From assembly GCA_014898425.1 (NCBI GenBank), contig RCSZ01000007.1, forward strand, positions 744,001 to 808,000: a stretch of 64,000 bases of DNA. The letters are read 5' to 3'. Source of the DNA: Botryotinia globosa. Its lineage: Eukaryota > Ascomycota > Leotiomycetes > Helotiales > Sclerotiniaceae. This document shows positions 23,347-34,629 of this stretch, one piece after another. Both the position numbers and the translations under genes were made by a program. Below the pieces are notes generated by a model. That model made no database searches and was not told where the DNA came from. It saw nothing but the letters and a program-made list of their open reading frames with translations. The number at the start of each line of letters is the position of its first letter. The first letter of the stretch is position 1.

Positions 23347-24999
23347 TCATAAAGAATCTCTAATCCTCACAAACTCCAAATATCGAGATTTAGTCCATCG
23401 TCTACAGCTCTTTCCAAATACCATCATGGGCCATGTACACATAACGAATACAAAATCCAAGACACCAATCGCGATAAATGTCTCTTTAACTCCAGTATCC
23501 AACCAATAACTCGCTGCAAATGTAAAGATACATCCAATGGTGTTGTTTATGACACTAACTCCCACCATACCCTCGAGTACCATTTCAGGATATGCATCCA
23601 TGAGGTAAGACATAGACAAATCTCCCGCACAACCCCATCCAAAACCAATAAATCCAAGCCCGACGTATGGAGCTGGCCAAGACCATTCGAATGCTGTACC
23701 GAGACCGAAGATAAACATTCCCAATGGTGAGAATATGGCACATAGATACATCATCCACAGACGATCTTCAGCTTCCACAATACCATGACGATATTTCTTA
23801 GAGTACCAAAGTACGAAAACATCCGAAAGATAACCACCCCAGAAACAACCAATAATAGCACCGATCAAACAAGGAACATTCATAAGACCAGAACTAATAG
23901 TGTTGTAGTTCCAAGGAGCCTCTGTCCAGTTGTCTTCTTCAAGAGTAAGATAGAAGGTAAGCCAGGCGTCTTGAGCTCCCCATTGCAGGCCACTATACCA
24001 GACGGCTGGGAAAGTGAAGATACGGAGAGTGTGGAAGAGACGAGAAAAGTATTGTTTGAATCCAGTTCCCCTGAGGTTAGACGCGGGTGTAATTAGTTGA
24101 ATGCGTTCGCGGAAGCACTTCTTGACGGGACCGGTCGAAGGTGGAATGGGAGGTGTGTCGGATGGAGTTGTGGCTAAAACTGTATCTTTCTCGTTGCTGT
24201 TACGAACTAGAGATCCCTCAATCTTATTTTGGGATCCAACACCATCGATTGGAACTTCGTATGCAGACTCGGGGCGGTCAAACATTGTCTCTTCGAGGGT
24301 GAAGTAACACACGAGTATGGTGCATGAGGAGATGATGACGGACCACCAACCAATCCATCGCCAGCCTAGTGGTCCCCCAGCAATATATCCAGCAATAATA
24401 GGACCCAGATAGGTTCCAATACTAGTCGACAAAACGTATATACCGAGAACCGTTCCTCTTTGATGTTGAAAGAACAAATCCGAGAGGGAAAGCTGCACAT
24501 TGGCCTCGGCACAAGCTTCAGATGCTCCCACGAAAAGTTGATTCCAGATCGAGTCGCTCGTGGATTGCACGCGAGCCATCCATATAGCGCCAACAACTCC
24601 CGATGTCAAACAAATGATATAGGTAACCCTTCTTCCGTATAACCACGCAGCAGGCGAGATCAACAAAGTCCAATAACCAATTCCCACAAACAAAACTCCA
24701 GCCCCAGTATTCATTGCGTCGTAAGTGATTCCATATTCCTCATTCATACCATCTTGCGCCGAGCCCGCATCGTTCGCAGTAGCAGCCGTTAGACCTGTAA
24801 TGAAACAAACCAGAAAAACGTGCCAATATTTTCTTGTGCGAGACCAATTGAGTGGATCGAGCGGTGAGGAGGTAGGCTGTGGTTCCAAAACAATGTTCCC
24901 ATGTTTGAGAAGATTGGAATTGTTGGATTGCTCGATATCTTCTACCAGTCGTGTGGTACCTGGAAGGAAATCTTCACCGTGCATGTGAGTTGGGTCCAT
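23347..24999 (-). CDS. MFS transporter (DHA1-like)
   Basis: Intronless 550-aa integral membrane protein from ATG at 24999. A cytosolic N-terminus of about 60 residues carries the common fungal MFS motif DPLNWSRTRKYWH and is followed by about 12 hydrophobic segments in two groups of six, split by a long hydrophilic loop (roughly 250-310). A WLYGRR motif sits after TM2, as in other MFS proteins. It is in the size range of DHA1-type drug or polyamine antiporters of the plasma membrane; the substrate cannot be read from sequence. It is divergent from the amine oxidase gene across a 1.95-kb intergenic region, so shared regulation and a polyamine link are possible but unproven. The 3' end is 465 bp from copy E, which converges on it. 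Confidence 0.88.
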   Translation of the reverse strand: MDPTHMHGEDFLPGTTRLVEDIEQSNNSNLLKHGNIVLEPQPTSSPLDPLNWSRTRKYWHVFLVCFITGLTAATANDAGSAQDGMNEEYGITYDAMNTGAGVLFVGIGYWTLLISPAAWLYGRRVTYIICLTSGVVGAIWMARVQSTSDSIWNQLFVGASEACAEANVQLSLSDLFFQHQRGTVLGIYVLSTSIGTYLGPIIAGYIAGGPLGWRWIGWWSVIISSCTILVCYFTLEETMFDRPESAYEVPIDGVGSQNKIEGSLVRNSNEKDTVLATTPSDTPPIPPSTGPVKKCFRERIQLITPASNLRGTGFKQYFSRLFHTLRIFTFPAVWYSGLQWGAQDAWLTFYLTLEEDNWTEAPWNYNTISSGLMNVPCLIGAIIGCFWGGYLSDVFVLWYSKKYRHGIVEAEDRLWMMYLCAIFSPLGMFIFGLGTAFEWSWPAPYVGLGFIGFGWGCAGDLSMSYLMDAYPEMVLEGMVGVSVINNTIGCIFTFAASYWLDTGVKETFIAIGVLDFVFVMCTWPMMVFGKSCRRWTKSRYLEFVRIRDSL

Positions 25000-26952
25000 C
25001 GCCGATAGCGATTTCTATATCGTGGCTAAACCACGACAATAGAGCGACCTGATCTTTGCGGATAGTCAATGATTGACTTGTGAATTATTGCAACACCAAA
25101 CAGGAGAATAGGGAGTAGGGAAGAAAATTGAATAGAGGAGAGAAGACTCTAGGTAAGATGACGAAAGTAGGTACCATTAACAAACCTTGGGAAAATTAGA
25201 TAAAGTTATGAGAATTTCCACTTGGATGTCTTATCTGTGCGATTCCCACATTATCATTATGAGATGAAAACTCTAGGGTTAAGGTTGGGAATCAAACAAT
25301 TCTTTTCGTGCCCGATAAGAGGATCGATGATCGAATCTCTCTCCACGCACGACTTACCGAAGTGTGTATGTACGACACGTACCATATTGGTGTATTATCT
25401 TCCATGATTCTGGGGTAAAATGAATGAGAAGGAGAACCAAAAGATCTGTCACCGGTGAATATGACTATTCGTATTCTCCGACTCATCAGGATTGACATTG
25501 GATTGGAAACAGAGCGTGGGATGTTATCCCAGAGTTGGGATGAACAAGTCAGGTCTCAATTGATTGACTGAATTGTGCTCCGTATTTGGTGGAGCCTTAT
25601 CAAAAGCTTGTATTGGAGGGAAGCGGGTGGACGATACCTTATACCATATACCGATTGCTTGATTGAATTATAATCATATTTAACTTTTGACTACCTAGGT
25701 ATACTAACTGCACTTACTGTCTACTAACGATCGACTAGCATGATTTGCCGTTCAACATTGAACTCTGTTGCCATGGTAGTATCTACTGGGTTTCCATCAT
25801 TGTCCTTCTTTACCCCGTCGATCAAGATAAAAATAAACCTATTGTCAATACAATCTTGGAAATATAGAGATACTTATTACTATACATATCTACTTGCCAC
25901 TTGTTGGGTGAGTTGATGGGTAACATAAAGCGTGTATTTCATCTCTCGGCTATCTCCCCTTCATTTATCTCCTTGTCTTTTCTATCCTGTCGAGCCTGTG
26001 TAACTATCCGGACTCGACGTAGGAGAACTCGATTGAAGCTAACCATCCGGATATTGACATCCTATCAATTCGCACAGCTTGCTTGTACTTTCTTTCTTTA
26101 GCTTAGCAACGATATGACGGGAAGACCACCAGGACCCTGAAGTTCCATCTCCCACTGTACCGCCTAGACTTACCAAGACAGGATCGGATGTACCGATACG
26201 ATAAGAAGGATACTTGGTTTGCAGGAACGATAAGACATTCTTCAATCACCAACTCGCAATCGATCCAATCTTGTCGGTCCTTCAATCTCTCGTCCAATGT
26301 AAAAGCAATCATCCAATCCAAAAAGCAATCAAATCAAGACTGCTTAATACTTGGACCTCGGGAGTGCGGTGTAATCTCGCCCTGCGTCCACTGGGCTATC
26401 ATCCTTAGTGTCAGGTGGTCGAATACTGCATTTGATAGTTACACTCCGCCGCTGCAAAGGAATGAAGTTGTCTTGACCTATCTTTCCATTGAGTACAGTG
26501 ATGGAATGATATCATCCACATCCCTTTACTTTTCGAGTTTGTAATACATGAATGCATGCCAGATAGGTTTCGTTGTTGAGAACATTAGCTTAATAAGGTG
26601 GATCAATCATATGATCATACACTAAGTATATTTTACATTGCTCATCGCTCATCGCTCCCGTTCTCTTCTTCTTCTCCTCTCACCTAAGTAACCACCACAA
26701 ATCACTACTCTGCAGAGTTTCTCATTCCAGAATCTTTGATTGCTAAAATCATACGGCATACATCTGCAATTGACCTGACTTAACAGTTTCGGAGAACCCT
26801 GCAACTACAACAACCTTTCGCAGATTCTCATCAACCAGCATTTTTGCTATTTTGTACCGTCCACTCGTCGACGTCGATTTACAATACGCAGCTCGTCGAG
26901 CATAGCCAAACACACCCACCAGTCCCCAAACATACGCAGATGTTGAATCAAT
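25000..26952. promoter_or_regulatory. divergent promoter region of MFS and amine oxidase genes
   Basis: A shared upstream region between two divergent genes. Several short ORFs lie here without domains. A pyrimidine-rich stretch near 26640-26690 (CTCATCGCTC repeats and CTTCTTCTCC) is typical of fungal promoters close to the start site of the plus-strand gene. No defined factor site is claimed. Confidence 0.45.
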
Positions 26953-27080
26953 ATGTCAACCTTATCCATATCTCATCCTGGCGCTCTAAATCCAAACGAA
27001 ATAAACCGGTCATATCAAGTAATTACCGCGCCATTGCCAATCCAGAACTCAAAACCTTTGATCTGGTCCACAGGACTTGA
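26940..27080 (+). promoter_or_regulatory. overlapping uORF at the amine oxidase start
   Basis: An ATG at 26940, 13 nt upstream of the main start, opens a 46-codon frame that runs past the main ATG and ends at 27080. The main ATG has a better context (A at -3) than the uORF ATG (C at -3), so leaky scanning would be needed. Such overlapping uORFs usually lower translation. Whether the transcript begins upstream of 26940 is not known. Confidence 0.4.
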
Positions 27081-28751
27081 AAGTCCCGACAATTATGGCA
27101 ATGGCGTGAAGAAGGCCCACGTAATTATCGTGGGTGCCGGTATTTCCGGTTTACGTGCAGCATCGGTCCTACAACGTCATGGAGTTGGTGTAACAATCTT
27201 GGAAGGACGACCAGATCGCATCGGTGGTCGAATCCACACCAGTCGCAAATCTCCAAACGGGAAAGCTCGAGACATTGGTAAATACACCTGACCTAATAGG
27301 CAGAACAATATCTTCCGTTGTGGGTGGTTGGGACTACGGTCTTGACCACACAATGTGGGTTGTTTATCCTTTCCCCCGGCAAAAGTGTGCTTACTATATA
27401 TACAGGTGCTGCATGGATGCATGAAACTTCGCAGAATAAATTGGTTCAGTTGATCAAGAAGCTCGATATCGAGTACTATTATGACGATGGTACACCTCTG
27501 TACTTTACCAAGGAGGGAAGAGCAGGATCCCAATTCAAGGCGAAGAAAGTAGCTGATGAATTTGCTGACTACTGTGAGCACTACTTTGAAACTCATCCTC
27601 ATGCTCCTGATCGTTCTGTGAAAGAGTTCATTCATGAATTCGTAGAGAATCATCCTTTGATCACTAACAGTGAACGCAAATGGGCTCCCCAAGCCATTCG
27701 TGAGGTAGAACTTGTGAGAAACCCCAACGCTCCAAATTACAATGCAAAACTAACATCATAATTGTAGTGGATCGGTACATCGATCGAAGAAGCCTCTTCT
27801 AAATACTTGAGTTACTTTGTAACCGAGAGAAATCTATACATGAAGGGTGGATATGATAAAATTGTCAATTGGGCTGCCAGACCCCTTCAGAAAGATCTCG
27901 AGACAATCAAACTTGGAGAAATCGTCAAGAACATCCAATGGGGTGAGAGCGACAACTCGATACTGGTTGAAACTTTGAAAGGTGACAAGAAGTCTACTTT
28001 CAAAGCTGATGCTATTGTTGTCACCGCACCTCTTGGTTGTTTGAGAAAGAAGATGATCAACTTCGAGCCAGCTCTCCCTGAAGATATTCAGGAGGGTATT
28101 GACAACTTTTCCTATGGAGCCCTTGGAAAAGTTTTTGTCGAATTTGAAGAGGTGTTCTGGCCAAAGGACAATGATCAATTCATCTATTACCCGTCCCCTC
28201 TCCCAGAGGGTACTCCAATCGATGAGTAAGCAAATCATTTCCCGAGCTAACAGCTTCTAAGACTAATTCCAAATAGGTCTTCGATCTTGTCCTATGCCAC
28301 TGTGACTTCCAATTGTTGGATCATGTCTGGCACCAAGGAGCTCTGCATCCAAATCGCCGAACCTCTTACCCAACGAGTTGAAGCCATGACCTCAACCAAG
28401 GATATCTATGCCTTTTTTGAGCCGTTGTTCAAACTCATGCGTACAGAACCCTACAAAGATCTTCCTGATCTCGTCAACCTCGAGACAACCCACTGGACCC
28501 AAGACCCACTCGCAGGATTTGGATCCTATTCTGTCGAGAAAACCGGCGATGAATCCGAACTCTTGATCGAAGCCCTCGAAAATCACAATCGCAGTCGTCT
28601 TCAATTCGCTGGTGAACATTGCACCATCGTCGGAAATGGTTGTGTCCACGGAGCATTCGAGACGGGAGAGGTTGCGGCTAGGAACCTCTTGGAAACACTC
28701 GGAGTGGCATATGATGGGAATGATACTACGGCTCGAAGTGTCTCCCCTTGA
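26953..28751 (+). CDS. flavin amine oxidase (polyamine oxidase-like)
   Basis: Exons 26953-27277, 27406-27713, 27768-28225 and 28277-28751 give 521 aa; the frame closes exactly. Residues 55-90 are the FAD-binding Rossmann motif (HVIIVGAGISGLRAA) ending in GGRI. ARDIGAAWMH follows the first intron, as in polyamine and monoamine oxidases. MKGGYDKIVNWAA and the C-terminal LQFAGEHCTIVGNGCVHGAFETGEVAAR complete the flavin site. The enzyme should oxidise a polyamine or other amine, releasing an aldehyde and H2O2. It lacks a signal peptide and does not end in a peroxisomal SKL-type signal. The first intron is 128 nt, longer than its neighbours. It could alternatively be a monoamine oxidase of another specificity. 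Confidence 0.9.
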
Positions 28752-30084
28752 GCGTAAGCGTTTCTCGTGTCTAAGAGGTGAGATGACTTGAACTTGCTAC
28801 GTATTCCTTAAATGGCTTTCGTGAGACTTGTTAGTTTTTTCACTTTGTGCGTCTTGATTTATTTGATTTTTAGTTTTTGCTCTTTTTAGTAGTTATATCA
28901 TTGTTGCTACAGTCATTACCGTTATCATAGCCATGGCTATTATATTTGCTATTACTTATACAAATTAACATGCACATCGCGATGCTACTTGTTCCGCTTT
29001 GCTCCAAGAGATAGGATTTGAGTTGGTGCGTCTACTTTGATTTTGTATCTTGAGACAAGATAAGTTGGGGAGTTGGTATCTGCCTCGTTCCGTCTCATAG
29101 CATTATTGCTCGCTTGTTGTCTTGTTTTCGTCTCTTTACATAACGCTGTTATCGTATGCATATCCGACTCTTTGTAATTGAGAAGTTTGTTGTGCTATCC
29201 CGGTGTGAGGTAATAGTGCTCTTCTCTTTACTGCGCTAGACTTCACCCAGGGCAATATTGCATTACCGCCTCTCCAGCCCCAAACACAGCTCTTGAACTA
29301 GATTTCCGATTTGCAAATCTGAATTATTGATGAAATCAAAGCCGATATAAAATACAACCTGCACACCGATACTATCAGTTCCTTGGTAAGGTCTCACATT
29401 CAAAACAATACACCCCTCACTGGTATATATTCCCATTTGCTGCAATGTGCAATGGATAGAACATATTCCACCTAGTTGATGATCTTACCCAAGGGGCTTA
29501 TTTTGAAGGGATTTATGTCGTACCCCCTCCGAGTCCGAGGCTCCTTGAGAGAAATCTTGGGAATGCTTGCTGTGATTGAAGTTACGGATTTATGAATTTA
29601 TGAATTTATGAGTAGAAGGATCTGTGTGCATTTTCATGGTAGGGGTATGAGTGAGAGTGAGAGTGAAAGTGGGATGTGGAATGTGGTATGTCGGAATTCT
29701 ATTTACTTGTTATTATGTTGGAGAGATGAAGGATAAGATGAGGTTTAAGTTTCGAGAATCGGAAGGTGATAGATGATGCATGGAGAGAGAAATGGTGATC
29801 ATCGGTGTGATTTCTGCTTGGGAGAGAGATGGCTATGTAGTTATAGATGGGGATGTTAGTTGCTAGGCTAGGGACGCAAACTCAAGGAAGGTCTCGAGGT
29901 AGGGTATTCTGTATTTATATCAAATTATTTTCTACATTATCTTTTTTTTTTAGTTCATTGCTTCATCTTATACATGTACACATAGATGGTATCATCTAAG
30001 TTATAAAACAAGTACAAATATTCCACTTCTCTTCATTTCTGATCTACTTACGTCCCCGGGATCTCTTGAGAAACCTCTTCACGT
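28752..30084. other. intergenic between convergent genes
   Basis: 3' regions of the amine oxidase and the sedolisin. Short simple repeats occur (TTTATGAA units near 29588-29608 and GAGTGA units near 29650-29670). No gene is supported; one 60-codon minus ORF at 29263-29445 is unremarkable. Confidence 0.5.
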
Positions 30085-32263
30085 CTAAGGTAGTTCCATA
30101 AACAACTTCAACAACTTGGGGTAATTTGGAGTTCCCAATCCAGTTGCTGGATCCCATCCCTCTACCGCTGCGAAACCCTCTGTTCCACATCCGACATTTG
30201 TTCCATTGACAATATCATGCAATGCTCCTGGATTTTTGTAAAGGGTTGGATTAACAAATCCAATTGGTCCCTTGCCCTTTGCGAATCTCTCTTCGTTGAT
30301 CAAGTTGAAGACTGATGCGAAGAGTGGAGATGCAAGACTCGAGCCATACCAATGCTCATTGATCCCAGCAGTATACGCTCTGAATTCTGCACCATTGGCG
30401 GCAATATCTGGGTAACCACGTCCGATACGGTTGTAGATACCCTTTGTTGTGTTGACGTTAACTTCGAATTCCGAGTAGTATGGGTATGTGAGGTTAGCCC
30501 TTTTGAAGTATTTCTCTACTGCTGATTTTTGGTAGGATGGGATGGGGAAATAGTTGGAGAAACCACCTGCACTGGTGAAGTTTGAGGCGCTACCGTCGAG
30601 ATTAACGTGCATGACGGATTCGGCATCATTGACGGTTTGATCGGCGTAGAGCATGGTTCCGCCAACGGAAGTGATGTATGGACAGTTGCCTGGATATTGG
30701 GGGTTGAAGATTTTGCCCTCGGGACCGAGACATCCGTTTGCGTTGCCATCACCAGGGAAGGAAGCAACTCCATAATCACCGGATGCGGTAAGGATTGAGT
30801 GGCCTTGAAGACCGAGTTTCATGAATTCGTTGCATTGACGTTTTGTATAGGCAATTGGAAGATCGGCTTCGGCTTGACCATAGGATGCAGAAATGACCTT
30901 GGTAGGTTTGAAGATTCCGCATTGGCGTGTTCCGTTGTATCCACCAGGTTGGGGGTCAGGGTAAACGGGATCGATTGATGGGTCATCTCCGGTCTCGCCG
31001 TATGCGCTGTAGCTGCAGTAGGACTAAAAGAAGGTTAGCGATAACTTCGTTGTAAAAATTAATCAACTTACTCCGTCAAGTGCATCAAGGAAAGTATTGA
31101 ACAAATTGGTTGTAGCAACTTCTTGTGGCTCGTAGATTTGATCATCCACTTGGTAGAGGGTGACAGTCTGGGGATAGATAAGAGCAAATGCCATATCAAT
31201 ATCGATGTCAGATTCGCCTCCATTCAGTGCACTGGAGGCAGGTACGGAGAAATTTGCACCATCGATGAGTGCCGGGACGGGGTAAGTTCCTTGAGGAACC
31301 CAAGGAGCGTACTCGGCATAGAAGAGATCAAGATCTGACTCGGCAAAGTAATCTCCCTGCTCGTATAATCCGAGAGAGTTGCCCGAAGCATTTAAGGTGG
31401 CAGTGGGGATTTTGTACATGGCCTTGATACAAGTGGGTGTCATGTTCGAACCACAATCTTGAAGGTTGTTTGAAAGATTGGCAGCTGAAGGTGGTGTCGA
31501 CTCATTAATTTCTGAAGACGGATTGCCCTTTGCAAGACGATTCTTTCTCTTGGAAAGGTGAGGTGTGGATCTCTTGGTTTTCACGCTTCTCTTCTTGACT
31601 GGTGCAAGCTTGACACCAGGTGTGATGTAATCAATATGTGGTACAAGATGCTCTGGAAGATTGTATCTAAAGTCAAGTTGGTAAAGAATCCTTCCAAATT
31701 TATAATAGACAACCGTACTCATCGCATCCGACTCGAACACTTGAACTAAATTTATGTTCGTGTTCGTGAAACTCGGCATTGAGTAAACGTTCAGCTTCTT
31801 CAACTGAAGCATCAAATGCTAGCCACCCTTTATTTTCATAATGAGAGATTCGAGAATGATGGATTCCAGACGAAGCAAGCCAGGCTTTGACCAATTTGAG
31901 AGTCTCCTCTGGAGGGGCGAACTTGTCGTGGACTTCCTTTGGGGACCAATATTTGCCATAATTGGCAGAGTCCGGATCAGAACTAAAAGTTATTAGTATC
32001 AATTGGTGCAATCGAGTTCCTCCCTCTGGGGCAATTCGATGAGAGACTTACAGCTCCATAAGGTATTCATAGCCATTGTCAAGATTGGTTTGTGTCAAAC
32101 CAATTCTCATTGGCACAATTGCACTTCCTTCCAATCGGGAGCCCTTCACCCAATCCGATGGTGGTGCATTTCGCTTTTCATGCACTACGTGCTTGACTGA
32201 GGAAGGGGCAGCATTCGCAATTGCTGCAATAGCAAGAGAGACAACAGATACTGGCACCAACAT
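30085..32263 (-). CDS. secreted sedolisin (S53 serine-carboxyl peptidase, tripeptidyl-peptidase-like)
   Basis: Exons 32263-32052, 31982-31719, 31666-31072 and 31023-30085 give 669 aa. The N-terminus is a signal peptide (cleavage near residue 18, ANA-AP). A pro-kumamolisin-like prodomain follows (DPDSANYGKYWSPKEV, then DEYNLPEHLVPHIDYITPG). A strongly basic linker with several KR pairs suggests Kex2-type processing. Catalytic residues are visible: Glu and Asp in GGESDIDID, the oxyanion Asp in TASGDYGV, and Ser in YGSSLASPLFAS. The calcium-site region HDIVNGTNVGC ... GWDPATGLGTP is present. The enzyme should work in acidic medium on extracellular protein, releasing tripeptides or acting as an endopeptidase. 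All parts are present, so it looks functional. Confidence 0.93.
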
Positions 32264-33414
32264 GTTGAAGCTTTGAAAGAAAAGACAGGAGCGTGAGGAG
32301 AACCATGTTGAAAGGAGCGAAAAGTGGCCCTTTTAACTTGTCTGGTGATCGACCATTTGGTCGTATGATTTTGAGATTAAATCTAGTTGTACATAATAAC
32401 ATGCAGTACCTCCTGACACCTGCAGCTTTCCATGCTTGATATCGGATAAGAATGATAGTTATGGATCTCGTATATTGTGCCGATATCTAATCAGGAAGGT
32501 CGTGGAGCGGGGAAAGCATGGAATCCCATCTTTGCTACCACCTCACCAATGAAGATTGGCGGGATTGATCTTATTGTACCTGAATGAGAAAGCTTATCAT
32601 ATTGATGAAGACGGGATGTGTTCCTGTACTGAAGCTTTCCTGCAGTAGCTGGGCCAAGATGCTGGACAAGCTTTCATTCTCCGAAGCTTGTTCTTTGCCG
32701 TTGACCGATGTCAATTGCCTGATTCTTGGCTGTAAGCAGAGGTGCAACGGTAATGGTACGATCAGGTTATTCGTGATATGGCCGCGTGTCAAAACCATGA
32801 TGGTTGAGAGAGATAATAGATAATCGAGTGTTGCGTGAAGTACACCAATTTTGGACAAGATATCGAAAGGAGCTGGAGTACTTGGAGTTTAAATATCAAA
32901 TATGTCTTCATAAATCTTGATGACAAAATTGATTGATTCTTGTCCATAATACAATCCAGGTTGTTCACATCGGATCGAATTTGTGATTATCCCACGGGCT
33001 CAAAACATTGACACCACCACACTGTATCGTCTGAAGAATAATAACTTAACACCAAGACGAGAATGTTTCACCGAACATTTTTGAGCCACAGCCACAGCCA
33101 CAGCTACAGCCACGCCACACGCGAACAAGCGGCGCTTAGGTGGCTGGAGCACGTGGACCTTACCTATCCGCAAATCGTCTAGCGACTTGCGCGTACTGGA
33201 AAGAAAACAATCTCGAGTATTATTCTCATTCTTCTTAGCAAAGAAAGGTCTGGAGAGAGGAGGATATTTCTTCAATATTTCTTCATATATCAATATCTCT
33301 AAGCATCTGAATTAGCTGGATCATTTCTAAGAGATCCCCATATATCAGAAGTCTGTAAAAAGTAAATCTTCGACCTCTCAACACCTTGCCCCCCCCTCTC
33401 AAAAAAAATATAAA
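32264..33414. other. divergent intergenic region
   Basis: Upstream of the sedolisin (minus) and of the 246-aa membrane protein (plus). It contains a short CCACAG repeat near 33085-33112. No gene is supported. ORFs at 32571-32858 and 33000-33293 lack features. Confidence 0.45.
33085..33112. repeat. imperfect CCACAG hexanucleotide repeat
   Basis: About four to five units of CCACAG/CTACAG in a row, in the divergent promoter region about 300 bp upstream of the next plus-strand gene. Such short arrays vary in length between strains. Confidence 0.7.
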
Positions 33415-34208
33415 ATGTCTCTTTCCATGTTCACGGTTTCGAAATTGCTGGTGCCCATCGCTGTTGTGGGGTTGGGTATCACTATATATCTTCTAGATCG
33501 CCCACTGTCGGCGGCAAGAACGGCCACAATAACATCATATCAACAATTATCGCCCTCCTTTAACCGCAGCTCACAATCATTTTCTACAATAATCAATCCA
33601 AGAAGCCATATCAGTATTACAGATTCTTACAAAATTCGATTGTCTAAAGCCGACATTCGAGATAGGAGTGATGAAGAAATTTTGGCAATATTCACCCGCG
33701 GATTCTTCGCAGGTTGGATTTTTACCCCCGAACGGTATCTCATAGCGTCATTGCAATTCTTTGGTATGAAGTTTATACCTTGTGGGTATTCAGGTCAGTA
33801 TTGTGTGTAATTTTCTATCAAGAATAATGCTCAAACGAAGACACAGAAATATCTCCAGGACCAATGTTGGAATTAGAATCATTGTCTGACAAAACACTAC
33901 CTCCAAAAAATTCTCGTCTGTTTGGCGGTAATTTTATGGTTCTGTACACCAAAATCGAGGATAGTAAACCTCGAGACTGTCCCAGTTGTGTTGAGATTGG
34001 ATATGGAGATGACCGGAAACAATTTCCGGGAATGCATAGTTTTGAACTCATTCATGGAAGGGACGGAGCTACAATTTGGTATTCAAGTGTATCATGCAAT
34101 CCAACCATTAACAAAAGACCATTTCCAAATTGGGTATTTGCATTTCATAGATGGTATGCCAGAGCCTTGTTTAGGGATGGAATTGCAGCAGTATTGGCGA
34201 CAGAATGA
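33415..34208 (+). CDS. uncharacterised protein with one N-terminal membrane helix
   Basis: Exons 33415-33793 and 33847-34208 give 246 aa. The N-terminus has a single hydrophobic segment (LLVPIAVVGLGITIYLL, about residues 10-27), either a signal anchor or a mitochondrial/ER anchor. The body holds conserved-looking aromatic stretches: FTRGFFAGWIFTPERYLI, LFGGNFMVLYTK, FPGMHSFELIH, and WVFAFHRWYARALFRDGIAAVL at the C-terminus. I do not assign a family with certainty; the C-terminal HRWYARALFRDG resembles the end of some small membrane-anchored DUF proteins. The intron has a normal GT...AG and its removal keeps the frame. Head-to-tail with the calpain gene, 421 bp apart. Confidence 0.75.
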
Positions 34209-34629
34209 ATGAAAGAGCATTGGTTGCAAGTAGTACCTGGCTTGCAGGAGAGAGAAGGGGCAACTCACCACCATGTATCATTCTTCGTAAGCCTTCTCGA
34301 ATTCACGATGTATATACCGTTTAGGCAGTCACACTTCAATCATATGCAGAACATTCTCTTATCTTCTCTCTCCAAGCATGAAATCATACTTTACTGTAAG
34401 ATTACAACAGAGAAAATTTGCAAGAGCGATCGCATTCACAATGATCGAGTTCTTGTTTATACAAAAGCTTCATATCCTCATCATCTCATTCGGAAGTCCT
34501 CTATACCATTCTTATGACACCCTATATCTACTGGATAGTGAAATCATTGTTACACATCTTTTACAAAATCACTCAAACCCAACCTAATCATACATCATCA
34601 TCCTCTCACAGAAAGAAATCAGAAAAATC

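Noticed and set aside
24725..24988. ORFs opposite the MFS gene
   Set aside because: Antisense shadows of a clear membrane protein frame.
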